Assembly: GCA_900766045.1 (NCBI GenBank)
Contig: CAAFTW010000012.1
Location: 1-34,283 of the forward strand
From: Clostridia bacterium
GTDB taxonomy: Bacteria > Bacillota > Clostridia > Peptostreptococcales > Anaerovoracaceae
Reading direction: 5' to 3'
Length of the DNA: 34,283 nt
Under the pieces are notes generated by a model. It saw only the letters and a program-made list of their open reading frames with translations, made no database searches and was not told the origin of the DNA. The position numbers and the translations under genes are program-made. Positions 7,122 through 14,750 of this stretch are shown in pieces; the first letter of the stretch is position 1, and each line of letters begins with the position of its first letter.

Positions 7122-7454
7122 GCCGTTCAATTGACAATACTATTCTATGCAGGTAGTGTCATAATGGCAAGGGAGATTGAAGAAATTTTAACAAAATCGG
7201 TGAGAAATCTGTGGATTTTGTGTTCTATATACAACACAGTTGGTGGGATATCTGGTATTTTTATAAATACATACCAAAGCACTGGGTGTGTAAAGGGACT
7301 GAAAACGAATTCGCCGGAGGCATAATGGCAAGGATGCGCAGTGGCAGGATGGTCACTTGCCAGGCTGGTTTTTGTCCCGAAAGGAAAATCGGAAAGTCAG
7401 AATCGGGGCGAAGCAGCGCTCAGAATCATGGAGCAAAACAATCCATATAAAAAT
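7122..7454. other. Intergenic region between two transporter genes
   Basis: I see no convincing gene here. A 13-base direct repeat, CATAATGGCAAGG, occurs at 7160-7172 and 7321-7333. Each copy contains an ATG opening a short frame (53 and 41 codons). The second has GGAGG four bases upstream, but neither product is recognisable. A TTGACA near 7132 lacks a well-spaced -10. Confidence 0.4.
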
Positions 7455-7495
7455 GCAGAAAAAAACTGCGGCGAGGGGAAAACCCCAGGCCGCAG
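7455..7495 (-). terminator. Terminator of the NSS transporter gene
   Basis: On the minus strand CTGCGGC-CT-GGGG pairs with CCCC-TC-GCCGCAG around a TTTT loop, and a run of seven T residues follows. It lies about 40 bases after the stop codon of the upstream minus-strand gene. Confidence 0.9.
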
Positions 7496-7536
7496 GATAT
7501 TGGAAGGAAGTTTAACAGGCATTCCTGCCCGCATCA

Positions 7537-8964
7537 CTAACCAAACAGAGCCATGTACCAGCCAGTCTTGCTGAAGAAGAAGCTGCTGATCTGAACGAAT
7601 ACGATGAAGGCCATGACGATCGGGCAGATCCAGCGGAAGCAGAAGTTGACGAACTTGCGGCTTCCATAGTTAGAACCGATCTGAACTTCATCGTCAAGGT
7701 ATCCGTAATGAACCCATCCAAAGAGGACTGCCATGATCAGTCCGCCAAGCGGCATCAGGATGCCCTCAGCGCCCAGGTCGAATACATCGAGCCAGCTGCC
7801 CATGCCGAACGGCTTCCAGAAATGTGTGTTTCCGCCGAGCTGGTCGTAAGCAACCAGGAATGCGCCGATGCAGGTTGTGCAGATTGCGAGGAGAACCATG
7901 CCGGTTCTGCCGGAGGATTTACCTCTCTTCAGACGGCTGTCGATCAATGCGGCAACACCGCCTTCCATCATGCCGATGGAGGAACTTAATGCTGCGATGA
8001 ATACCAGCAGGTAGAAGATGAAACCGAATACCGCTCCGCCTGCTCCCATTTTCTGGAATACATACTGCAGGGAGACAAACAGGAGTCCAGGGCCTCCTGC
8101 CGGCTTCAGTCCTTCTGCAAATACAGCCGGCATTACGCAGAGTCCTGCTGCAAGTGCGGCGATGGTGTCCAGTAACGGGATCATGAAGGCGCTCTTCTGA
8201 ATGTCGTCTTCTTTCTGCATGTAGGATCCGAAGGCGATCAGGCATCCGGATGCCAGGGACAGGGAGAAGAAGAGCTGACTTCCTGCAGCGGCCATAACTT
8301 TCAGCCATCCTGTTCCGGCGAGAGCGGAGAAGTCAGGCTTGAACATGAACTTCAGTCCGCCGACAGCGCCTTTCAGTGTGCAGCAGCGGATGGCTGTGAT
8401 CAGAAGCAGGAGATAAAGTGCAGGCATTGCGACCTTGGAGAATTTCTCTATTCCACTAGATACACCACCCATGATGATGACGGCGGTGATAATCAGGAAT
8501 CCGAACATCCATGCGAGGTCGACGCCGACGTGGCCGATGGAATTCCCGAAGTATTTAGAAGGATCGGTTCCGTTTACACCCCAGCTGGCATGGAAGATGT
8601 CGCCGACGTTGACGATCATGTATTTCATGACCAGTCCGCCCAGCACACAGTAGAAACAGAGCAGGAGGAATGGAACGATGGTTTCAAATACGCCATTAAA
8701 GGTAAAACGCGGGTCGCAGTCACGATATGCGTCAATCGCGGATTTTCCGGTCTTGCGGCCCAGGGCGATCTCGCCGATCATCAGCGGGTAGCCCAGGAAA
8801 ATGGCCATGGCGATATAGATAATAATGAAGGCGAATCCTCCGTTCATTCCCATTTTATACGGGAATCCCCAGATATTACCGAGGCCGACTGCTGAGCCGA
8901 CAGCAGCCATCAGGAAGCCGAAGTTGGAATTAAAGCTTCCGCGCTGCGAAGATTTCTTTGACAT
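7537..8964 (-). CDS. Neurotransmitter:sodium symporter (NSS) family transporter
   Basis: The 475-residue protein carries the NSS TM1 signature AVGSAVGLGNIWGFPY (about 21-36), which contributes to sodium and substrate binding in LeuT-type transporters. About eleven to twelve hydrophobic segments follow, and SLASGCLIAFGSYM matches the conserved TM6-7 region. It should import an amino acid or related amine with sodium; the substrate is not predictable by eye. AGAGAGGG precedes the start by six bases. The gene has its own terminator, and is separated from a divergent LysR gene by about 590 bases that also contain a terminator hairpin. Control by that regulator is possible but not shown. Confidence 0.92.
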   Translation of the reverse strand: MSKKSSQRGSFNSNFGFLMAAVGSAVGLGNIWGFPYKMGMNGGFAFIIIYIAMAIFLGYPLMIGEIALGRKTGKSAIDAYRDCDPRFTFNGVFETIVPFLLLCFYCVLGGLVMKYMIVNVGDIFHASWGVNGTDPSKYFGNSIGHVGVDLAWMFGFLIITAVIIMGGVSSGIEKFSKVAMPALYLLLLITAIRCCTLKGAVGGLKFMFKPDFSALAGTGWLKVMAAAGSQLFFSLSLASGCLIAFGSYMQKEDDIQKSAFMIPLLDTIAALAAGLCVMPAVFAEGLKPAGGPGLLFVSLQYVFQKMGAGGAVFGFIFYLLVFIAALSSSIGMMEGGVAALIDSRLKRGKSSGRTGMVLLAICTTCIGAFLVAYDQLGGNTHFWKPFGMGSWLDVFDLGAEGILMPLGGLIMAVLFGWVHYGYLDDEVQIGSNYGSRKFVNFCFRWICPIVMAFIVFVQISSFFFSKTGWYMALFG

Positions 8965-9235
8965 AAGAATCCCTCTCTTTCGTGAATAATAATGAATAAA
9001 ATCAGATATAATTATTGCTCAAGAACAATATGTTATCGGTTTATATATTATGAACCATAAATTACAATTTTACAATGTATAAATACAAAAGTTTTTTGTT
9101 AATTTTGAAATTGTCACGAATTCAATGAATTGTAGTATGAATAACAGAATTAATTTTATGTGCACCGGCACAGCAGAGAAACAATTATGGAGAGTAGAGA
9201 AATTTCTGCCCTCTACAGCCGGGATGAGGCAAAAA
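8965..9235. other. AT-rich region upstream of the NSS transporter
   Basis: No gene is seen. Several weak minus-strand promoter-like combinations exist (for example TTGTAA and TATAAA spaced 16), none of them decisive. Confidence 0.3.
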
Positions 9236-9237
9236 AA

Positions 9238-9268
9238 GAAAATATCCGCCGGAACAGCGGATATTTTC
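9238..9268. terminator. Bidirectional terminator-like hairpin
   Basis: GAAAATATCCGC (9238-9249) and GCGGATATTTTC (9257-9268) form a perfect 12-bp stem with a 7-base loop. An A-run precedes it on the plus strand. It stands alone between the NSS gene and the second LysR gene with no obvious gene to terminate. Confidence 0.6.
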
Positions 9269-9412
9269 CTGGATTGGATTGATTTTGTTTTACTTCACTT
9301 TATGCGAAAATCCCGGAGAAAGGATATCCGCATGGATCTGCTGATCCATAAAAGCTCAGGAGAGGGGTGCATTTCATCTATACACGCCTTCTCTATACAT
9401 AATGATTATACC

Positions 9413-9444
9413 ACATTTTTTGCATTTTAGTATACAAAAAATGT
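9413..9444. promoter_or_regulatory. Perfect 10-bp inverted repeat upstream of the second LysR gene
   Basis: ACATTTTTTG (9413-9422) and CAAAAAATGT (9435-9444) are exact reverse complements with a 12-base spacer. A GTATAC lies between them. It sits about 110-140 bases upstream of the lysR start, where autoregulatory sites are usual. Confidence 0.5.
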
Positions 9445-9452
9445 GCGTTTTA

Positions 9453-9471
9453 TGATACTATTTTTGTATCA
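9453..9471. promoter_or_regulatory. LysR-type T-N11-A box
   Basis: TGATAC (9453-9458) and GTATCA (9466-9471) flank a 7-base spacer. This gives the ATAC-N7-GTAT form of the classical LysR binding motif, about 80-100 bases upstream of the lysR start. Confidence 0.6.
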
Positions 9472-9550
9472 CTTATGTAAAAGGGGAAAAATGCCTGCGC
9501 AGAGTGAAAGATTCTTTTCTCTGCGGACAGGAAAAAGGGGAGAATGGATT

Positions 9551-10504
9551 ATGGATTTCCGCAATTTACAATATTTCCTGACGGTGGCGCAGTGCCTGAA
9601 TTTTACGAAGGCAGCAGAACGCCTGCATATGAGTCAGCCGCCACTGAGCAAGCAGATTCAGAATCTGGAGCAGGATCTGGGCGTTAAATTGTTCGACCGG
9701 AGCAGGAGGCAGCTGCAGCTGACGGAGGCTGGACAAATGCTGGTGCACAGGGCGGAACAGATGCTGACACTGGCGGACAAGACACGCCTGGACCTGCAGG
9801 ATATGTCGGATAAGCTGGCAGGATCGATTAATATTTCTGTGGTGGATGGCCGTGCACCGTATTACTTAGCGCGCTGGATCGCTGCATTCCGTGAGAAAAA
9901 TCCAATGGTCCGTTTTGAATTCGCGAACGGCTCCAGCGACGATGCTCTGGAGCGTCTGGAGCAGGGACTGTCCGATCTGGCCGTCGCCGCAGCACCGTAC
10001 GATGAAGAAGAATTCAGCGGATTCAGCGTCGGAAAAACACCTTGGATAGCCGTCATTCCGAAGGCACATCCGCTTGCCCAGCTGGAAGGTGATGAACTTC
10101 CTATTTCTATGCTGAAGGGAGAGCCGCTGATCGGTCCCCAGAGACCGTCCAGAGCCAGAGCGCTCAGACGATGGTTCAGGGAAGTCGGTGAAGAAGCGAA
10201 TGTCGTCTGCAGCACCTCCAGTTACAGCGACACCATCGCACTCTGCGAGCAGCATGTCGGAATCGGTATATTCCCACAGACCACATACACTCCGAATCCA
10301 TACATTGTCCGCAAGGTCATTACTGAGCCGGCCAAGTACATTGAATATGTCCTTCTCTGGCAGAAGAACGCGCATGTCAGCGTTTTGGTAAAGGAATTTA
10401 CCGATTTTGTACGTGGATACGTAGAAGAGTCTGTAAAGAATACCCCTCTTCTGATGAACGGGCAGCGTGAGTTCAAGATCCCGGACGATGCAGAGATGCT
10501 TTAG
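9551..10504 (+). CDS. LysR-family transcriptional regulator
   Basis: From MDFRNLQYFLTVAQCLNFTK the 317-residue product shows a LysR winged helix-turn-helix (1-60) with RLHMSQPPLSKQIQNLE and LFDRS. An effector domain follows from about 90 (GSINISVVDGRAP), and HVGIGIFPQTTY lies in the second lobe. I chose ATG 9551 because the family starts there and AGGGGAG lies eight bases upstream. An in-frame ATG at 9491 also has AAAGGGG before it and would add 20 residues, so two start sites are possible. Palindromes at 9413-9471 suggest autoregulation. Candidate targets are the divergent NSS transporter or the downstream 2-oxoacid oxidoreductase operon; neither is proven. It ends about 30 bases before a terminator. 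Confidence 0.92.
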   Translation: MDFRNLQYFLTVAQCLNFTKAAERLHMSQPPLSKQIQNLEQDLGVKLFDRSRRQLQLTEAGQMLVHRAEQMLTLADKTRLDLQDMSDKLAGSINISVVDGRAPYYLARWIAAFREKNPMVRFEFANGSSDDALERLEQGLSDLAVAAAPYDEEEFSGFSVGKTPWIAVIPKAHPLAQLEGDELPISMLKGEPLIGPQRPSRARALRRWFREVGEEANVVCSTSSYSDTIALCEQHVGIGIFPQTTYTPNPYIVRKVITEPAKYIEYVLLWQKNAHVSVLVKEFTDFVRGYVEESVKNTPLLMNGQREFKIPDDAEML

Positions 10505-10537
10505 CTTTTCTGACAAAAACAAACCAGCAGGAAATTA

Positions 10538-10592
10538 AACGGGCAGATGCCGCGGCAATACAGAAGCTGCGGGTGTTCTGCCCGTTGTTTTC
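10538..10592 (+). terminator. Terminator after the second LysR gene
   Basis: AACGGGCAGA (10538-10547) pairs perfectly with TCTGCCCGTT (10577-10586), with an inner CCGC/GCGG stem and GTTTTCG after it. Confidence 0.75.
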
Positions 10593-11023
10593 GTGTTCTT
10601 TCAAATGATAAACGTTTTCCCCGGAGAAGGCAATCGGGTCTTTTGGAGTTGAGAATGGGATCCTGTCCTTCGCAGTGGTCAGGCGCAGCCTGGAAATTCT
10701 GCTCTACGTCTGTCAAGAATTATTTTGAACCTGAGAAGACTGGAATTTCGTGCATTCTGTAAAGCAATACAAAAAAGATATTGGAAAAACTAGTAAAAAA
10801 ATATCATAGCTTAGCAGAATGAAGTACAGAGTGCTTAAAATCAAGGAAATTCCTTGCGTGTGGATTTTGTTTGAAGAATAAATTCGGTATAAATGTTGAA
10901 ATAAAGGGATTTACAGAATATTAGAGTCTGTATGTGTTTCTCAAGGTATACAGTATAATTTGTGGTTGAAATACAAAATCGCATGAAATATTTAGATAAA
11001 ACTTGATTATATTTGATGATCTA
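10593..11023. other. AT-rich intergenic region without a recognisable gene
   Basis: The stretch holds a 15-base palindrome CAAGGAA-A-TTCCTTG (10842-10856). A 20-codon frame beginning at the ATG near 10820 has no ribosome binding site. Nothing else can be assigned. Confidence 0.4.
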
Positions 11024-11052
11024 TTGACATAGCTCTTGGGTTGGAATATTCT
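11024..11052 (+). promoter_or_regulatory. Sigma-A-type promoter of the ATPase/2-oxoacid oxidoreductase operon
   Basis: A consensus TTGACA (11024-11029) is followed after exactly 17 bases by TATTCT (11047-11052). Transcription would begin near 11059, about 24 bases before the first start codon, which excludes any start upstream of 11083. Confidence 0.75.
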
Positions 11053-11082
11053 AAAAATATCAAAAAGAGAGGGGATGAAGAG

Positions 11083-11781
11083 ATGCCGGACATGACCGAT
11101 AAATTGATGCAATATTGCGATGCGAACAAGGTGCTGATTATCACTGGGCACTATGGCAGCGGAAAAACAGAGATCGCGATGAATCTGGCTGTTGACCAGG
11201 CTCAGAGAGAAGAAAGCAGGCGCGTTGCGATTGCGGATCTGGATATCGTCAATCCGTATTTCCGTTCAAGAGACTATTCTTCATTATATGAGAAGTACGG
11301 AATTCGGATGATGGCAAGCTCACGTTCAGCCTCAGACGCGGATCTGCCGACACTGCCCGCAGATATCAGAGCTGCGTTCGATCAGGAAGATCTTTTCACG
11401 GTATTCGATGTGGGAGGAGATCCGACCGGTGCGCATGTTCTCCGGGGATATACAAGATGGCTGAAGAATATACCACACGCCATGCTGGTTGTGGTAAACG
11501 CCAACCGGCCGCAGACAGACACAGCAGAAAAGGCTGCTGCGTACATTGCGGAGATCGAGAGGGCCAGCGGACTGAAGGCGGATGGAATCATCGACAATAC
11601 ACATCTCTGCAGAGAGACTACGGCGGGTGAATTAGAAAAAGGCCGCCGGATCTGCGAGGAAATATCTGAACGTACTGGTCTAGACACGGTCTGCCACACC
11701 GAGGAGAAAGGAAAATTCACTTCCGGTGGAAAAGACGTGTACCCGATCAATATATATTTAAAAAAACCCTGGGAAGTTTAA
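11083..11781 (+). CDS. P-loop ATPase of unknown function, linked to 2-oxoacid:ferredoxin oxidoreductase
   Basis: The 232-residue protein has a Walker A motif GHYGSGKTE (about 22-30), a putative Walker B region in VAIADLDIVNPYFRSRDY, and a further FTVFDVGGDPTGA segment. The pattern is that of SIMIBI/MinD-like ATPases, in which the VNPYFR and DVGGDPTGA segments recall nucleotide-binding proteins of the CobQ/CobB-MinD-ParA group. The start is ATG 11083, with AGGGG upstream; an earlier TTG would precede the predicted transcription start. It is the first gene of the operon, 30 bases before the ferredoxin subunit, so it may serve maturation, cofactor delivery or regulation of the enzyme. That role is inferred from position only. 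Confidence 0.85.
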   Translation: MPDMTDKLMQYCDANKVLIITGHYGSGKTEIAMNLAVDQAQREESRRVAIADLDIVNPYFRSRDYSSLYEKYGIRMMASSRSASDADLPTLPADIRAAFDQEDLFTVFDVGGDPTGAHVLRGYTRWLKNIPHAMLVVVNANRPQTDTAEKAAAYIAEIERASGLKADGIIDNTHLCRETTAGELEKGRRICEEISERTGLDTVCHTEEKGKFTSGGKDVYPINIYLKKPWEV

Positions 11782-11811
11782 TTCAGCTGTTGAACAGGAG
11801 GTGTACAGCAT

Positions 11812-12024
11812 ATGGAGACCAAGGTTACATTTAACACCGACAGATGCAAAGGGTGTGAATTGTGTGTAACAGTATGTCCGAAGCATATTCTGGCTCTGGA
11901 TATGGAACACACGAATATCAAGGGTTATCATCCTGCGGGCATTACCGATCAGAGCAAGTGCATCGCATGCGCAAGCTGCGCGAAGATCTGCCCGGATTCA
12001 ATCATTACGGTAGAGAAGTTTTAG
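11812..12024 (+). CDS. 2-oxoacid:ferredoxin oxidoreductase, ferredoxin-like (delta) subunit
   Basis: This 70-residue protein is a two-[4Fe-4S] ferredoxin. The first cluster ligands are Cys12, Cys15, Cys18 and Cys22, the second Cys50, Cys53, Cys56 and Cys60, each in the CxxCxxCxxxCP pattern. It would carry electrons from the TPP subunit to external ferredoxin. AGGAGGT stands eight bases before ATG 11812. It is followed after 16 bases by the alpha subunit. The gene order ferredoxin-alpha-beta-gamma is usual for KorDABC/VorDABC-type enzymes, and both substrate groups (2-oxoglutarate, branched-chain 2-oxoacids) remain possible. Confidence 0.92.
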   Translation: METKVTFNTDRCKGCELCVTVCPKHILALDMEHTNIKGYHPAGITDQSKCIACASCAKICPDSIITVEKF

Positions 12025-12040
12025 AAAGGAGTGAACTGCT

Positions 12041-13099
12041 GTGGCTAAGGAATTATGGAAAGGTAACGAAGCGATCGCAGAAGCAGCGATCAGAGCAGGC
12101 TGCACGGCATATTTCGGTTATCCGATCACTCCGCAGAGTGAGATTCCGGAGTACATGTCCCTGCATATGCCTCAGTCAGGCGGAGTATTTCTGCAGACAG
12201 AGTCTGAGGTATCAACAATTAACATGCTATACGGAGCAGGAGGCGCTGGCGTAAGAGTTATGACGACGACATCTTCCCCTGGATTTGCTCTGATGCAGGA
12301 AGGCATGGGCTATCTGGCAGGAGCTCAGGTGCCATGCGTTATCTGCAACTGCATGAGAGGCGGCCCGGGACTCGGAACGATTCAGCCTGCACAGGGAGAT
12401 TATTTCCAGGCAACCAGAGGCGGCGGAAACGGTGACTATGAGAACGTCGTTCTGGCACCGAGCAATATGCAGGAAGCCGTAGACATGGTTCAGGAAGCTT
12501 TCGATATCGCTGATCAGTACAGAAATCCTTGCGTTCTGCTGATCGACGGACTGATCGGACAGATGATGGAGCCGATCGAGTGGCATGAGATCAAGCACAG
12601 AGATCTTCCGCCGAAGGACTGGGCTACAACAGGACGTCACGGAAGAGATCATCATAATATTATTAATTCCCTCTACATTGATCCTGTAGAGTGCAACAAC
12701 TTCAACACAGAGCTTCAGAAAAAGTTCCAGAAGATGAAGGAAAATGAGTGCCGCTGGGAAGAGATGGACTACGACGACGCAGAAGTCGTTCTGGTCGCAT
12801 ACGGAACACCGGCAAGAATTTCTCTGTCTGCAATGGAACTGATGAGAGAGCACGGCATTAAGGCAGGACTCTTCCGTCCAAAGACGGTATGGCCTTATCC
12901 GTATGACGCACTGAGAAAGATTGCAGACCAGGATTCCGTAAAGAAGTTCCTCGTTGTAGAAATGAGTGAAGGACAGATGATTCAGGATGTACAGCTGGCT
13001 GTACAGGATCGCAAGCCGATCGAATTCCTGGGACACGCGGGAGGCGTAATGCCGACTGTAGAAGAGATCGCTGAACAGGCGATGAAAGGTTTGAAGTAA
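12041..13099 (+). CDS. 2-oxoacid:ferredoxin oxidoreductase, alpha subunit (KorA/VorB type)
   Basis: The 352-residue product carries the conserved GYPITPQSE motif (26-34) of the alpha subunit that forms the substrate and CoA side of the active site. MTTTSSPGFALMQEGMGY and RGGPGLGTIQPAQGDYFQATRGG are also typical. It begins at GTG 12041 with AAAGGAG nine bases upstream; no better ATG lies nearby. It belongs to the operon 11083-14399, between the ferredoxin and beta subunits. The enzyme decarboxylates a 2-oxoacid to acyl-CoA while reducing ferredoxin, in peptide-fermenting anaerobes usually as part of amino acid catabolism. The exact substrate cannot be decided from sequence reading. Confidence 0.93.
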   Translation: MAKELWKGNEAIAEAAIRAGCTAYFGYPITPQSEIPEYMSLHMPQSGGVFLQTESEVSTINMLYGAGGAGVRVMTTTSSPGFALMQEGMGYLAGAQVPCVICNCMRGGPGLGTIQPAQGDYFQATRGGGNGDYENVVLAPSNMQEAVDMVQEAFDIADQYRNPCVLLIDGLIGQMMEPIEWHEIKHRDLPPKDWATTGRHGRDHHNIINSLYIDPVECNNFNTELQKKFQKMKENECRWEEMDYDDAEVVLVAYGTPARISLSAMELMREHGIKAGLFRPKTVWPYPYDALRKIADQDSVKKFLVVEMSEGQMIQDVQLAVQDRKPIEFLGHAGGVMPTVEEIAEQAMKGLK

Positions 13100-13112
13100 G
13101 GGGGATCGTGAT

Positions 13113-13859
13113 ATGGCAATCGTATATCAGAAGTCAAAGGGACTGACCGATACAGAACTTCATTACTGCCCGGGATGCAACCACGGAATTATTCATAAGC
13201 TGGTTGCTGAGACTATGGAAGAACTGGGAATCATCGACAGTGCAGTTGGTGTCTGCCCGGTAGGATGTTCTGTATTTGCATATAACTATTTTGCCTGCGA
13301 CATGCAGGAAGCTGCGCATGGAAGAGCACCTGCTGTAGCTACAGCAATCAAGAGAACACATCCGGATATGCCGGTATTTACTTATCAGGGTGATGGAGAT
13401 CTGACATCCATCGGCGCTGCAGAAATCGTTCATGCAGCTGCAAGAGGTGAAAAGATCACAACAATTTTCGTAAACAATGCAACATATGGTATGACCGGAG
13501 GTCAGATGGCTCCGACTACACTGATCGGACAGAAGACAACCACCAGCCCGCTGGGAAGAACCGTTGAGCAGGCCGGATACCCGATCCGCGAGGCAGAAAT
13601 GCTGGCAACACTGGACGGAGCAAGCTATGTTGCAAGAGTATGTGTAACAGATATCCCGAACCTGAATAAGGCAAAGAAGGCAATTAAGACCGCATTCCAG
13701 CGTCAGCTGGATGGGGACGGCTTTTCCTTCGTTGAAGTTCTGTCCACATGCCCGACTAACTGGGGACTTTCTCCGGTTGATGCATGCAAGTGGCTGCAGG
13801 ACAACATGGTTCCATATTACCCATTAGGCGTAATTAAAGATACAAGAGCGGAGGGATAA
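13113..13859 (+). CDS. 2-oxoacid:ferredoxin oxidoreductase, beta (TPP-binding) subunit
   Basis: The 248-residue protein has the TPP-binding signature GDGDLTSIG (93-101), ending about 20 residues before NNATYGMTGGQ (121-131), which together bind diphosphate and magnesium. CPGC (19-22) and the cysteines around GVCPVGCS (46-53) are the family's iron-sulfur or structural cysteines. It follows the alpha gene by 13 bases and is followed by the gamma gene after 3 bases, so it is translated from the same message. This is the catalytic decarboxylating subunit. Codon use matches the neighbouring subunits. Confidence 0.94.
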   Translation: MAIVYQKSKGLTDTELHYCPGCNHGIIHKLVAETMEELGIIDSAVGVCPVGCSVFAYNYFACDMQEAAHGRAPAVATAIKRTHPDMPVFTYQGDGDLTSIGAAEIVHAAARGEKITTIFVNNATYGMTGGQMAPTTLIGQKTTTSPLGRTVEQAGYPIREAEMLATLDGASYVARVCVTDIPNLNKAKKAIKTAFQRQLDGDGFSFVEVLSTCPTNWGLSPVDACKWLQDNMVPYYPLGVIKDTRAEG

Positions 13860-13862
13860 AAG

Positions 13863-14399
13863 ATGAAGAAGCAGATTACAGTATCCGGTTTTGGTGGACA
13901 GGGTGTGCTGTCAATCGGTAAATCCCTCGTAGAAGCCGGAATGGATGAAGGACTGGAAGTTACCTGGGCGCCGTCATACGGCCCGGAGATGAGAGGCGGT
14001 ACAGCAAACTGCTCCGTTGTTATTTCCGATAAGCCGATCGGTTCACCGGTATTTACACATCCGACAGAGCTCATCGCTATGAACCTGCCGGCACTGGAAA
14101 AGTTCGAGCCGAGAGTTGTTGAGGGCGGACTGATTATCGTCAACAGCTCTGTAGTCGATCAGAAGGTAAAGAGAACAGACGTCAAGGCTTTCTATGTACC
14201 ATGTATCGACATCGCGACAGAACTTGGAAATACCAAAGTAGCGAACATGGTTATGCTGGGCGCCTATGTCAAGGCAACTGGTGCACTGAAGGTTGAAACA
14301 GTACAGGAAATGATCAAGAACATGTTCACAGGACGTAAGGCTAAACTGGTTCCGATGAACATGGAAGCGCTTCAGAGAGGAATGGAGTGCATTAAATAA
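13863..14399 (+). CDS. 2-oxoacid:ferredoxin oxidoreductase, gamma subunit
   Basis: The 178-residue product starts with VSGFGGQGVLSIGKSL, the glycine-rich GFGGQGV motif of the gamma domain. YGPEMRGGTANCSVVIS (39-55) is the other hallmark. The start overlaps the intercistronic space left by the beta stop by only 3 bases. It is the last gene of the operon, and a terminator hairpin follows within 70 bases. Together with the three preceding genes it completes a four-subunit enzyme. Confidence 0.93.
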   Translation: MKKQITVSGFGGQGVLSIGKSLVEAGMDEGLEVTWAPSYGPEMRGGTANCSVVISDKPIGSPVFTHPTELIAMNLPALEKFEPRVVEGGLIIVNSSVVDQKVKRTDVKAFYVPCIDIATELGNTKVANMVMLGAYVKATGALKVETVQEMIKNMFTGRKAKLVPMNMEALQRGMECIK

Positions 14400-14428
14400 G
14401 GCTGACAGCTCTGAGCTGACAGGGTTTG

Positions 14429-14474
14429 CAGGAAGATGTCTTTCGATACGGAAGGCCTCTTCCTGTTTTCTTTT
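14429..14474 (+). terminator. Terminator of the 2-oxoacid oxidoreductase operon
   Basis: CAGGAAGA (14429-14436) pairs with TCTTCCTG (14458-14465), and TTTTCTTTT follows. Confidence 0.75.
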
Positions 14475-14612
14475 GTCGGAAGGAGAAAAATTAAATGGAC
14501 GGAAAGATGGAAGAGTTGTAAAGCGGCCGTGCATCGCGGAAATCAGATTTCTTTACCATAGGAAGAGCAGGGACGGGGATATTTTAAGAAATATTAATAG
14601 CTAATCGCGCGC

Positions 14613-14646
14613 TTGAAGTACAAAAAAGTTCTGTGTATGCTATAAT
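14613..14646 (+). promoter_or_regulatory. Promoter of the thioesterase gene
   Basis: TTGAAG (14613-14618) and, 17 bases on, TATGCT (14636-14641), with an overlapping consensus TATAAT at 14641-14646. The gene starts about 105 bases downstream. Confidence 0.55.
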
Positions 14647-14750
14647 AATTACAACTGTCTGGAAGATATGGCGGATTTTAGGAATCGGCTTGTTTGAATC
14701 CGCTGTTGTCTTCCCGTGAAGAAGAGTGTGAGTCCGGAGAGGGGAATACT

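Noticed and set aside
9125..9430. 101-codon frame between the NSS gene and the second LysR gene
   Set aside because: It runs through a perfect terminator hairpin and has no ribosome binding site or recognisable content.
10547..10762. 71-codon frame after the second LysR gene
   Set aside because: It begins inside the terminator stem and has no ribosome binding site; no family recognised.
10820..10882. 20-codon frame MKYRVLKIKEIPCVWILFEE
   Set aside because: Contains a cysteine and looked like a small peptide precursor, but there is no ribosome binding site and no modifying enzyme nearby.
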